9,874 nucleotides of DNA from JBMSHD01 sp049416425. GTDB lineage: Bacteria > Pseudomonadota > Gammaproteobacteria > Francisellales > Francisellaceae. Location: the NCBI GenBank assembly GCA_049416425.1, contig JBMSHD010000087.1, positions 1 through 9,874 on the forward strand, in the 5' to 3' direction. The notes beneath the pieces were generated by a model. The model had not been told where the DNA came from, ran no database searches, and saw nothing but the letters and a program-made list of their open reading frames with translations. The position numbers and the translations under genes were made by a program. Each line of letters starts with the position of its first letter. The first letter of the stretch is position 1. Positions 1-7,700 of this stretch are shown piece by piece.

Positions 1-1
1 T

Positions 2-70
2 CGTATGAACAATATGAATACAATAATGGGAAGTTATTTTGAGCGCGTTCCTTATTTTTCCAAGCCTTGA
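2..70 (+). CDS. possible 3' end of an upstream gene (partial)
   Basis: Frame 2 is open from the window edge to a TGA at 68-70, directly followed by TAA at 71-73. It would give a short C-terminus ending in ...SYFERVPYFSKP. The composition looks protein-like, but about 22 residues are too few to identify a family. Frame 1 is also open for 13 codons, to the TGA at 40-42, so the reading is not unique. If real, the gene would end about 85 nt before the GST start. I do not recognise it. Confidence 0.25.
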   Translation, partial: RMNNMNTIMGSYFERVPYFSKP

Positions 71-90
71 TAATGAGTCAAAAGATTTGT

Positions 91-119
91 TTGCGTTTCT
101 GGCATGACTGTTTTATAAA
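91..119 (+). promoter_or_regulatory. candidate sigma70 promoter of the GST gene
   Basis: TTGCGT at 91-96 and TATAAA at 114-119 are separated by 17 nt, the preferred spacing. The -10 box matches the consensus at five of six positions; the -35 box keeps only the TTG. Transcription would start near 126, about 30 nt before the ATG at 156. Seen by eye; the assignment is inferred. Confidence 0.45.
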
Positions 120-142
120 TGGGACTGGAATCAATTAATGGT

Positions 143-147
143 AAGGA
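143..147 (+). promoter_or_regulatory. ribosome binding site of the GST gene
   Basis: AAGGA lies 8 nt before the ATG at 156, standard Shine-Dalgarno spacing, and supports that start. A second AAGG at 151-154 is too close to the ATG to be the functional one. Confidence 0.6.
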
Positions 148-155
148 TATAAGGC

Positions 156-782
156 ATGTATACGCTCTATTCTTTAGCGGGTAGCTGTTCAACCGGTATT
201 ACGATTTTATTGGAAAAATTGAATGTACCCTATCAGGTAGTCCAACGTGGCAGTGTTGAAAATTATAAAGAACTGGTTCCAACAGGTCAGGTACCGGCTT
301 TAAAAGACGGTGAACTTCTCATTACTGAAGGGGCGGCAATTGCCCTTTATCTTTTGGAAAAGCATGATGAGGGCTTTCAGGCGTTGTCGCTTGAAGATAA
401 AGCACAATTTTACCGTGCATTGATGTTTAACTATGCCACGCTTCACCCGGCGTATTCAAAAGTTATTGGTGTGACCAGAATGCTGGAGCGGGATCCCGAA
501 CATCTGGCTCAGCGGTTTGCCGATAAAATTAGCGAACTATGGCATATTTTAGATCAGCGCTTGGCTGGCAGTCGTTATGTATTTGGCAACAGCCCGACGA
601 TCGTCGATTATCTGCTTTTTATCTACAGCGCTTGGGCGGGGCGTTTTTTTCCAGAATTAACGATCAAGATGGGCAAAAATGTCCAGCGGCTGGTGCATGA
701 AGTGGCTAAATTACCTGAAGTGATAGCTGCCTTTGAAAAAGAGGACATCATCTTGCCGATGGCGTCTTCAGTAGAAGATTAA
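156..782 (+). CDS. glutathione S-transferase family protein (beta-class-like)
   Basis: A 208-residue cytosolic protein of normal length for bacterial GSTs. The N-terminal thioredoxin-like domain (about 1-80) begins MYTLYSLAGSCS, with Cys11 and Ser12 where beta-class enzymes carry their glutathione-contacting Cys/Ser. It continues with PTGQVPAL, whose Pro47 is the conserved cis-proline, and with ITEGAAIALYL, where Glu58 fits the position that contacts the gamma-glutamyl group. The helical C-terminal domain carries an N-capping-type SPTIVDYLLF segment with Asp151. The family conjugates glutathione to electrophiles or reduces oxidised substrates; the substrate here cannot be read from sequence. 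Stringent starvation protein A shares this fold, but the Cys-Ser start and GQVPAL motif fit a catalytic GST better. The gene has its own promoter-like element and RBS and converges on lptD with only 22 nt between the stop codons. It appears intact. Confidence 0.88.
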   Translation: MYTLYSLAGSCSTGITILLEKLNVPYQVVQRGSVENYKELVPTGQVPALKDGELLITEGAAIALYLLEKHDEGFQALSLEDKAQFYRALMFNYATLHPAYSKVIGVTRMLERDPEHLAQRFADKISELWHILDQRLAGSRYVFGNSPTIVDYLLFIYSAWAGRFFPELTIKMGKNVQRLVHEVAKLPEVIAAFEKEDIILPMASSVED

Positions 783-790
783 CAATCTTC
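774..790. terminator. hairpin at the GST/lptD convergent junction, possible weak bidirectional terminator
   Basis: GAAGATT (774-780) and AATCTTC (784-790) form a perfect 7-bp stem with a 3-nt loop. The stem overlaps the GST stop codon (780-782) and lies 15 nt beyond the lptD stop. It is AT-rich and no real T-run follows on either strand, so a classical intrinsic terminator is doubtful. Its place exactly between two convergent genes is the main support. Confidence 0.35.
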
Positions 791-804
791 AGTTCTTAAA
801 ATAA

Positions 805-3432
805 TCAGTTAAAATTACTGGTGTTTGGATCAAACCCACTGATCATACCGAGTCGCTCATTCAACGAGCTGGTTGATGATCCCCCCAATCCTTTTAACTC
901 AAACTGAATCACATATGCATTGTTAAGCGGACCTGTGACTTCGGTAGGCTGATTTGGATCCGATGAGTTGGAGACATAACGCTGTGCCAAAAAACGTACG
1001 GCCCAGCTGCAAGCATCGTATTGAAGGCCTGCAAACATATTGGTTGTGCGCTTGCTGTTAAATGAATAGCTCCAGAGACCAGCCACCGACCAGTGAGGTG
1101 TCAGCTTCCACAGTGATGAGATCGTGAATTGTGAGGTTGAGCTTGGCATTATGCCTTGGGAAATCTCATCCGGCGTCAAAGACGCATAGTCATTTTTATA
1201 GTTTTCATAACCGATATTGAAGATATGCTGTTGATCAGGTAGATATTGAAACTGATAGGTTTGAGAATCAACATTGTTGTTATTCTGGTTATAGGTCATG
1301 TTGGTGATAAAATGCCAATCTGGCAAAAAAGCATAATTGGCGAAACCGGCGATATCGGAAAAGCTGGAATTATAATAAGCAATTTTATTTTCGTTGCCTG
1401 AACAGTCTTCATTTGTGCCACTGCAAAGCGATACATCACGGTTGGCAAAATAGGCGATCTGTCCAATTCCTGCGCTTAGAATGCTGTTGCCTTTGCTATC
1501 ATCAATAGCGGTTTGTAAGGCATAAGATAACTGGTTGGCATTGTTGAGTCGATCGAGTCCGCTAAAGATGTTGGTTTGAAACAAAGAAGCATAGTTGAAG
1601 TTCGTCAGCGAGGTGTCAAACAACGGGATATTGCTTTGATTTTGATAAGGGATATAGGTATAGAACAGCCTGGGTTCGAGCGTCTGGGTATATTGTGTAT
1701 TATTGAGGCTGAAGCTTCTGTCAAAATAAAGTCCGGTATCGATGTTGATAATCGGCAGGGTGCGATTGACATATTGATCGGGGTATTCATTCTGTGAGAA
1801 ATTGGTTAGGCTTTGCGCCTGTCTGTTTTGCAGATCGTAAACGGTTTCACTCAGCGCCAGTGAGGGCGTGAAAAATCCCCAGGATCTGCTCAGCGGCAAT
1901 GCTAGCTTTGGTGCGCTGTAGAGCCGTTGGCCCTGAACCTGGTTGGCATCATCTAGTGAGGGTTTATAAAAATAAGTAAATTGATTATTCCAGCTGAAAT
2001 TCATATTCCAGATGGCGTCTGGATAGTTAGCATTGGCATTGATCTGAGGCAGCGTCCAATAAGGTCTGTTGGCAAGATACGTGCTATCATCGATCACATC
2101 GTAGGCCTGGATGGTAGCATTGGTCGTCCAGTTTTGGTCATTATAGGCAATCGATGCCTGGCGGTTTAGCAGCGTTTGTGTTGACAGTCCCATGTTGTCG
2201 CTGTCAAAGTCATTATAAAAATCTTTATCACCGATATACTGGTAGTTTAAAAAACTGCTGAGATGGTTACCGTAGTTGCCATGATCAGTGAATGAGACGG
2301 CTCTTCGATCACTTTTATCCAGGCGATCATAAGGCATATATTGCAGATCAAGGTTGCCCGAGTGCGCTTGTGTCAGGTAGCGAAAGTCGCCATCAAGCAA
2401 AAGACCACGATGATTATAGAGCGTAGGTGTCAATAACAGATCATAATTGGGTGCCATGTTCCAATAAAAAGGCGTTGAGACATAATAGCCAGAGTCTCCA
2501 TTATAGCCGGCAGTGGGATAAAGAAAACCGGTTTTTCGGGTGTTACTGATCGGAAAAGTCATATAAGGCCAGTAGAGAATGGGCACATTTTTCACATAAA
2601 AAAGCATATTATAAGCCGATCCGGTCTCCTTATCTCGATCGATATCGAGGGTGGTGGCCGAGAGCATCCAGGCATCATCATAGGGATTGCCGGTCGCATA
2701 GGTGACATCTTTGAGCGTATAATTCGTTTTGCTTTTTTGGATGACTTCATCGGCGTGACCGTGAGCAAAGCCGGTGAAATTTTTATCCTGCTCATTTGTT
2801 GTCTTAGAGACGGGTTCTATTTTTGTGCCGGCTTTCTCTCGTACGCGAATGAGATAATAGGCATCGTTTAAGGTGGCGGTGTTGTTGATGATATTGGCAG
2901 TGCCATATTGACTGATCGCAAGCTGTCCTGGTTGACTCAGGTTAACATTTCCAGAGACATCGACATTCTCAATCTGCTGGGTGCCTTTTTTTCGTTTCAG
3001 CACGGCTTTATCTGCCGAGAGATACTGACTTCCTTTGGTGACCTCGACGGTACCTTCGGCAATGATGTTGCCGGTATTTGGGTATTCAGCCTGTTGAAAC
3101 TGAATATTCGGTGAAGGGGAGAGGTTGGTTTGAATCGGAGTCTGATAGTAGTAGCCGCCACAGATATTCTGAGGGTCGTTCACGGATATCCAGCCCAAGG
3201 CATCGGCGATGATTTGATTCTTTTCCTTGGGCAAAATATTTTTTTTGAATAAATCCCGGGTTTTATCATCGATGGCAACGCACTGCCATGTGCCTTGAGC
3301 CGTGCCAGAACATTGCCAGCTCTTTTGCAGCGGATTGTCGATCGTGATCTTAGCAATACTGACAGCGGGAAGGCTGACGATGACCATAAGAGAGATCAGT
3401 TTTTTATTGAATAATTTATCTGTATTCATCAT
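805..3432 (-). CDS. lptD: LPS-assembly protein LptD
   Basis: Outer-membrane beta-barrel that, plugged by the lipoprotein LptE, receives LPS from the LptA bridge and places it in the outer leaflet. From the ATG at 3432 it has 875 residues, slightly longer than E. coli LptD. Residues 1-27 form a signal peptide (basic NKK, hydrophobic LISLMVIVSLPAV, SIA cleavage site). An OstA/LptA-like jellyroll domain follows (about 115-200). Then comes the family block NVPILYWPYMTFPI (about 275-290) with STPFYWNMAPNYDLLLTP, leading into the aromatic, beta-rich barrel. The end carries YDACSWAVRF and IQFELKGLG, both typical of the family. Cysteines are at 41, 51, 91, 670, 677 and 808. The barrel site that is a CC pair in E. 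coli has a single Cys (808), so disulfide pairing must differ. A TTG at 3498 with a better-spaced GAGGA would add 22 polar residues before the signal peptide; I prefer the ATG. No surA follows: the gene ends against the convergent GST gene. Confidence 0.95.
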   Translation of the reverse strand: MMNTDKLFNKKLISLMVIVSLPAVSIAKITIDNPLQKSWQCSGTAQGTWQCVAIDDKTRDLFKKNILPKEKNQIIADALGWISVNDPQNICGGYYYQTPIQTNLSPSPNIQFQQAEYPNTGNIIAEGTVEVTKGSQYLSADKAVLKRKKGTQQIENVDVSGNVNLSQPGQLAISQYGTANIINNTATLNDAYYLIRVREKAGTKIEPVSKTTNEQDKNFTGFAHGHADEVIQKSKTNYTLKDVTYATGNPYDDAWMLSATTLDIDRDKETGSAYNMLFYVKNVPILYWPYMTFPISNTRKTGFLYPTAGYNGDSGYYVSTPFYWNMAPNYDLLLTPTLYNHRGLLLDGDFRYLTQAHSGNLDLQYMPYDRLDKSDRRAVSFTDHGNYGNHLSSFLNYQYIGDKDFYNDFDSDNMGLSTQTLLNRQASIAYNDQNWTTNATIQAYDVIDDSTYLANRPYWTLPQINANANYPDAIWNMNFSWNNQFTYFYKPSLDDANQVQGQRLYSAPKLALPLSRSWGFFTPSLALSETVYDLQNRQAQSLTNFSQNEYPDQYVNRTLPIINIDTGLYFDRSFSLNNTQYTQTLEPRLFYTYIPYQNQSNIPLFDTSLTNFNYASLFQTNIFSGLDRLNNANQLSYALQTAIDDSKGNSILSAGIGQIAYFANRDVSLCSGTNEDCSGNENKIAYYNSSFSDIAGFANYAFLPDWHFITNMTYNQNNNNVDSQTYQFQYLPDQQHIFNIGYENYKNDYASLTPDEISQGIMPSSTSQFTISSLWKLTPHWSVAGLWSYSFNSKRTTNMFAGLQYDACSWAVRFLAQRYVSNSSDPNQPTEVTGPLNNAYVIQFELKGLGGSSTSSLNERLGMISGFDPNTSNFN

Positions 3433-3445
3433 CGTATTTGTTTTA

Positions 3446-3450
3446 TCCTT
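3446..3450 (-). promoter_or_regulatory. Shine-Dalgarno site for the ATG start of lptD
   Basis: On the minus strand AAGGA (3450 to 3446) sits 13 nt before the first ATG of an ATG-ATG pair (3432 and 3429), a slightly long spacing. A competing GAGGA (3510 to 3506) sits 7 nt before the TTG at 3498. The signal peptide fits the ATG start much better, so this site is the likelier one. Confidence 0.4.
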
Positions 3451-3563
3451 AGGCGATAGATGCCAATCAGGTTTACTTTTTTGTGTGTGATCAGGCAAAA
3501 CACTATCCTCTGACAGGCGCCCTTGACGTCACGCTATTTTATCTATCAGAGCTTAAAATAGAG

Positions 3564-3591
3564 TTGCGCAATATATTTTTACAGTTATAGT
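3564..3591 (+). promoter_or_regulatory. candidate promoter for amgK (and possibly dnaE)
   Basis: TATAGT at 3586-3591 matches the -10 consensus at five of six positions. TTGCGC at 3564-3569 is a weak -35 with 16-nt spacing. Transcription would start near 3598, giving a leader of about 79 nt to the ATG at 3677. I found no equally clear promoter for lptD on the opposite strand; a minus-strand TATTTT within 3550-3560 is the best, weak candidate. Confidence 0.35.
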
Positions 3592-3607
3592 CATAAATAT
3601 AGCTGTA
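3580..3607. repeat. imperfect inverted repeat in the lptD-amgK divergent region, possible operator
   Basis: TACAGTTATA (3580-3589) and TATAGCTGTA (3598-3607) are reverse complements at nine of ten positions, with an 8-nt AT-rich spacer. Centre-to-centre spacing is 18 nt. The repeat overlaps the candidate -10 box and start site of amgK and lies about 150 nt upstream of the lptD ATG. This arrangement suits a dimeric repressor or a shared regulator of the divergent pair, but AT-rich DNA produces such repeats by chance. No known operator consensus is recognised. Confidence 0.3.
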
Positions 3608-3664
3608 TTTTCCGTAAATCAGGATCGTTGGAAGTATATTCTATCGTGTTAATGAGATATTGCT

Positions 3665-3668
3665 AGGA
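3665..3668 (+). promoter_or_regulatory. ribosome binding site of amgK
   Basis: AGGA lies 8 nt before the ATG at 3677 and supports that start codon. Confidence 0.55.
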
Positions 3669-3676
3669 AAATTTGG

Positions 3677-4696
3677 ATGGAAGAAAGACTTTCTGACTTA
3701 AAACAGTGGCTCAAAACGTTGGGTTTTAAAACAGAGGATATGTGTCAAATAACGCAGGATGCCAGCTATCGTCGCTATTATCGTCTAAGCTTACCGTCTG
3801 GCAGCGATCCAGCCAGAACTTTTGTCGTTATGGATGCGCCGTTGCAGTATGAAAAACCAGATACATTTTTTCGCCTGGCGCGTCTGATGCGCTATTTTGG
3901 ATTTAATGTGCCGGAATGTTTCAAACACAATCTGGAGCAGGGTTTTTTGGTGTTGAGCGACTTTGGTGACAGGCGTCTGTTTGATGAGTATCTGATGCAC
4001 CATGACTTTTCCTGGTTTGATCGAGCTCAGACAATTTTGCAGCAACTCTTGAAGGTGCCGGCAACGCTGGTGCCAGATTATCATCTCTCAAAGCTCTCTG
4101 GCGAAATCCATCTTATGGTTGAATGGTTTCTACCCTGGATCGAATTTGAGTTTGCGGATGATGCTGATTTTTATACCTCACTGATGCAGGCTGAGCAAAC
4201 GCTTCTCGATAACGCCAGAGCGCAGCCAGCTGTGTTCGTCTATCGAGATTTTCACTGTAAGAATCTGATGTGTTGTGACGATGGGAAACTTGGGCTTTTA
4301 GATTTTCAAGATGCCGTGCGCGGTCCTTTAACCTATGATCTGGTTTCACTGCTTAAAGATTGTTATCTGGATTTATCGAACGATTATGTGGAGGTATCAC
4401 TGGATCGATTTTATCGTCATGTTTTAAAAGAAGAGATTTGTGTGGGGACGGTAACAGGTAAGATGTTCAGGCGCTGGTTTGATTTAACGGGACTGCAGCG
4501 TCATTTAAAGTGTCTGGGGATATTTTCTCGTCAGTCTTTATCAAGAAATTGTGATGCCTATTTGCCTTATTTGCCGAGAGTGATGCGCTATATCGATGAA
4601 GTGCTGGTAAAATATCCGGATCTGGCGGCATTTAATGAAGGTTGGCAGAAGTGGGTGAAACCGTGTTATCATAGCAAAATGATGACCCTTTCATAG
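3677..4696 (+). CDS. amgK: anomeric N-acetylmuramate/N-acetylglucosamine kinase (AmgK-type phosphotransferase)
   Basis: A cytosolic kinase of the aminoglycoside phosphotransferase (APH) fold, 339 residues, the usual AmgK length. AmgK phosphorylates MurNAc (and GlcNAc) at the anomeric carbon with ATP, so that MurU can make UDP-MurNAc and recycle peptidoglycan while bypassing early de novo steps (family knowledge). Seen here: QDASYRRYYR near residues 27-36, FVVMDAP as the nucleotide-lobe lysine-equivalent region, and LEQGFLVLSDFGDRRLFDEYL. The catalytic loop YRDFHCKN is at 189-196, with Asp191 as likely catalytic base and Asn196 for metal. The metal-binding LDFQDAVRGPLTYDLVSLLKDCY follows, with Asp209. 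The usual loop histidine (HRD) is Tyr189 here. Divergent lptD next door matches the lptD-amgK association of pseudomonads, but murU does not follow; dnaE starts 18 nt after the stop. General APH-family sugar kinase is the fallback call. Confidence 0.85.
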   Translation: MEERLSDLKQWLKTLGFKTEDMCQITQDASYRRYYRLSLPSGSDPARTFVVMDAPLQYEKPDTFFRLARLMRYFGFNVPECFKHNLEQGFLVLSDFGDRRLFDEYLMHHDFSWFDRAQTILQQLLKVPATLVPDYHLSKLSGEIHLMVEWFLPWIEFEFADDADFYTSLMQAEQTLLDNARAQPAVFVYRDFHCKNLMCCDDGKLGLLDFQDAVRGPLTYDLVSLLKDCYLDLSNDYVEVSLDRFYRHVLKEEICVGTVTGKMFRRWFDLTGLQRHLKCLGIFSRQSLSRNCDAYLPYLPRVMRYIDEVLVKYPDLAAFNEGWQKWVKPCYHSKMMTLS

Positions 4697-4714
4697 ATGT
4701 AAGTTTCAAGAATT

Positions 4715-7700
4715 ATGTCGGCTCTATTTGCCCATCTGCATCTTCACAGTGAATATTCGCTGGTTGACAGCATTATCCGTCTAAAGCCTTTGATTGCTGA
4801 GTGTAGATCGAAAGACATCGTCGCCGTCGCTTTGACCGATGTCTGTAATCTCTTCGCTGCCGTTAAGTTCTATCGGGCAGCGTTAAGCGGTGGCATCAAG
4901 CCAATTTTTGGCAGTGATGTTCAGATCGAAGTGAATGGCGAGCAATATGCGTTGACGCTGTTGGCAAGAGATGACACCGGTTATCATAATATCGTGCGCC
5001 TGATCTCTTATGCCTATCTCAATGGTGCGCGTAGAAATGGTATCCCCGTCATAGAAGAATCATGGCTGATGCCAGAAAAACTTAGAGGCATCATCGCACT
5101 TAGTGGCGGTATGCAGGGGCAGATTGCCAGACTGCTGTTAGCCGGCCACCCTAATCAGGCTCGCGCCTGTGCACAAAGCTGGGCGAGACGCTTTGAAACA
5201 AACAGTTTTTTCATTGAGCTGACGCGATTGAATAGAGAGCGGGAGGATGACTATCTTCAAGGAGCTTTGGCGATTGCCCAGGAGCTTGATATTCCAGTAG
5301 TGGCAACCAATGATGTTCGCTTTTTTAAAGCCGATGACTATGATGATCATGAGGTTCGAGTTGGAATTTATGAAGGTTATACCCTTTTGGATGAGACACG
5401 AAAAAGTCATTATTCGCATCAGCAATACTTTAAATCGGCATCACAGATGCATGAGCTTTTTAACGATATTCCAGAGGCCATCGACAACAGTCTCTATATT
5501 GCCAGAAGTTGCAATGTTACCTTTGAGCTGGGCAAGGCCGTTTTGCCGCAGTTTGATATTCCATCGGGGATGACCGAGGCACAGTATTTTTCCAGGGTAT
5601 CGCATGATGGCTTGAACAGGCGTTTTGAGTTGTTGTTAAAAGGGCTTGATGCTGATAATAGGCAGGCAAAAAAACAACATTATATCGACAGGCTTAACAC
5701 CGAAATTGACGTCATTTGTCAGATGGGTTTTCCCGGCTATTTTTTAATCGTTGCGGATTTTATTCGCTGGTCGAAAGATCATGATATTCCGGTGGGGCCA
5801 GGACGTGGTTCCGGTGCTGGTTCATTGGTAGCCTATGCACTGGAGATTACCGATATCGACCCGATTCCCTATGGATTGCTGTTTGAGCGTTTTCTGAACC
5901 CAGAGCGAGTCTCGATGCCGGATTTTGATATTGATTTTTGCATGGATGGGCGTGATCGGGTGATTGAATATGTTGCTGAAAAATATGGACATGCAAGCGT
6001 GTCGCAAATCATTACCTATGGCTCAATGGCGGCCAAAGCCGTCGTTAGAGATGTGGGGCGTGTCATGGGGCAGCCTTATGGTTTTGTTGACAAAATTGCC
6101 AAGCTTATTCCAAATGACCTGGGGATTAAACTTAGCGATGCAATGGCTAAAGGTACACCGTTGTATGACTATGCCAAAGAAGACGAAGCCGTGGAGATGA
6201 TTTTAAACTCGGCCTTGAAACTGGAAGGGTTGACGCGAAGTGTCGGCAGACATGCTGCCGGTGTGGTGATTTCACCTTCTGAGGTGACCGATTTCAGTCC
6301 AATTTATTGCGAGGAAGGCTCCAAGGCGCTGGTGACACAGTTTGATAAGAAGGATGTTGAGGATGTCGGTCTGGTCAAATTTGACTTTCTGGGGCTTCGT
6401 AACCTGACGATCATTCATAATGCCGTTGCCATCATTAACAGACAGCCAACAGACAACTCGACTTTTGATATCAGTTTGATCGATATGAATGACAAGCTGA
6501 CTTTTGCTCTGTTACAGAAAGCCGAAACAACAGGCGTTTTTCAGCTGGAATCTCGTGGTATGAAAGAGCTGATCAAGCGTCTAAGACCGGATTGTTTCGA
6601 AGATATTATTGCCTTGGTGGCGCTTTATCGACCAGGACCTCTAGGCTCAGGCATGGTGGATGATTTTGTCAATCGTAAACATGGCCGTCAGGAAGTTCGC
6701 TATCCACATTCGGATCTGGAGGAAGTGTTAAAGGAGACCTATGGCACGATTTTGTATCAGGAACAGGTTATGCAGATCGCCCAGATTCTGGCAAACTATT
6801 CTCTGGGAGCGGCGGATCTGTTGCGTCGAGCCATGGGAAAGAAAATTCCCGAAGAGATGGCAAAACAGCGTGAGAGTTTTGAGCAAGGTGCCGCCGAAAA
6901 TGGTATCGATGTGAAACTCGCAAGCTCTATCTTTGACCTGATGGAGGAGTTTGCTAAATATGGTTTTAACAAGTCACACTCGGCGGCTTATGCCCTGGTC
7001 TCTTATCAGACAGCCTATCTGAAAGCGCATTATCCTCAGGCTTTCATGGCGGCGCTGTTATCATCGGATATGGATAATACCGACAAGGTGGTTAATTTCG
7101 TTGCCGAATGCAAAAAGATGAAAGTCAGTCTCAGACCGCCGAATGTCAATACCAGCCTCTATGCGTTCACCGTGAATACAGATAATGAAGTTGTCTATGG
7201 TTTGGGTGCGATTAAAGGGGTTGGTCACAGTGCGATTGATGAGATAATTGCAAAGCGTAAACAGGATGGAAATTTTTCCGATTTGTATGATTTCTGTCGT
7301 CGTGTCGATCTGCGAAAAGTCAATAAGCGTGTGATTGAAGCGTTGATTTATGCCGGCGGATTTGATGAGCTTAAGCGTGATCGCTCTTTATTGATCGCTG
7401 AGCTTGAGGATGCCTTAAAAGCCGCAGAGCAACACAGTTCTACGGCGCAAAGCGGTCAGCATGATCTTTTTGGGTTTGACACGGTTATCAATACCGAGAC
7501 AAAACCCATGGTTGTCGCCGCATTAAAGTGGACAAATCGCCAAAGGTTGATTTATGAAAAATCGGTTTTGGGGATGTTTTTCTCAGGACATCTGATCGAT
7601 GAAGATCGCTTCTGGCTTAATGCTTTGAAGGTTACGCCATTGAACAAAATTTCACCGACTCGCCGCAAGGAGAGTATTTTACTGGCCGGGAGCATCGTCT

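Noticed and set aside
156..782. Assignment of the GST gene as stringent starvation protein A (sspA)
   Set aside because: The Cys-Ser glutathione-site start, the GQVPAL motif and the absence of an adjacent sspB favour a catalytic beta-class-like GST.
1576..3490. Several short plus-strand open frames inside lptD
   Set aside because: They are antisense shadows of a clearly coding gene and have low-complexity, non-family-like translations.
3523..3551. TTGACG (3523-3528), a near-perfect -35 box in the divergent region
   Set aside because: No acceptable -10 hexamer at 16-18 nt spacing; the sequence at that distance is TCAGAG-like.
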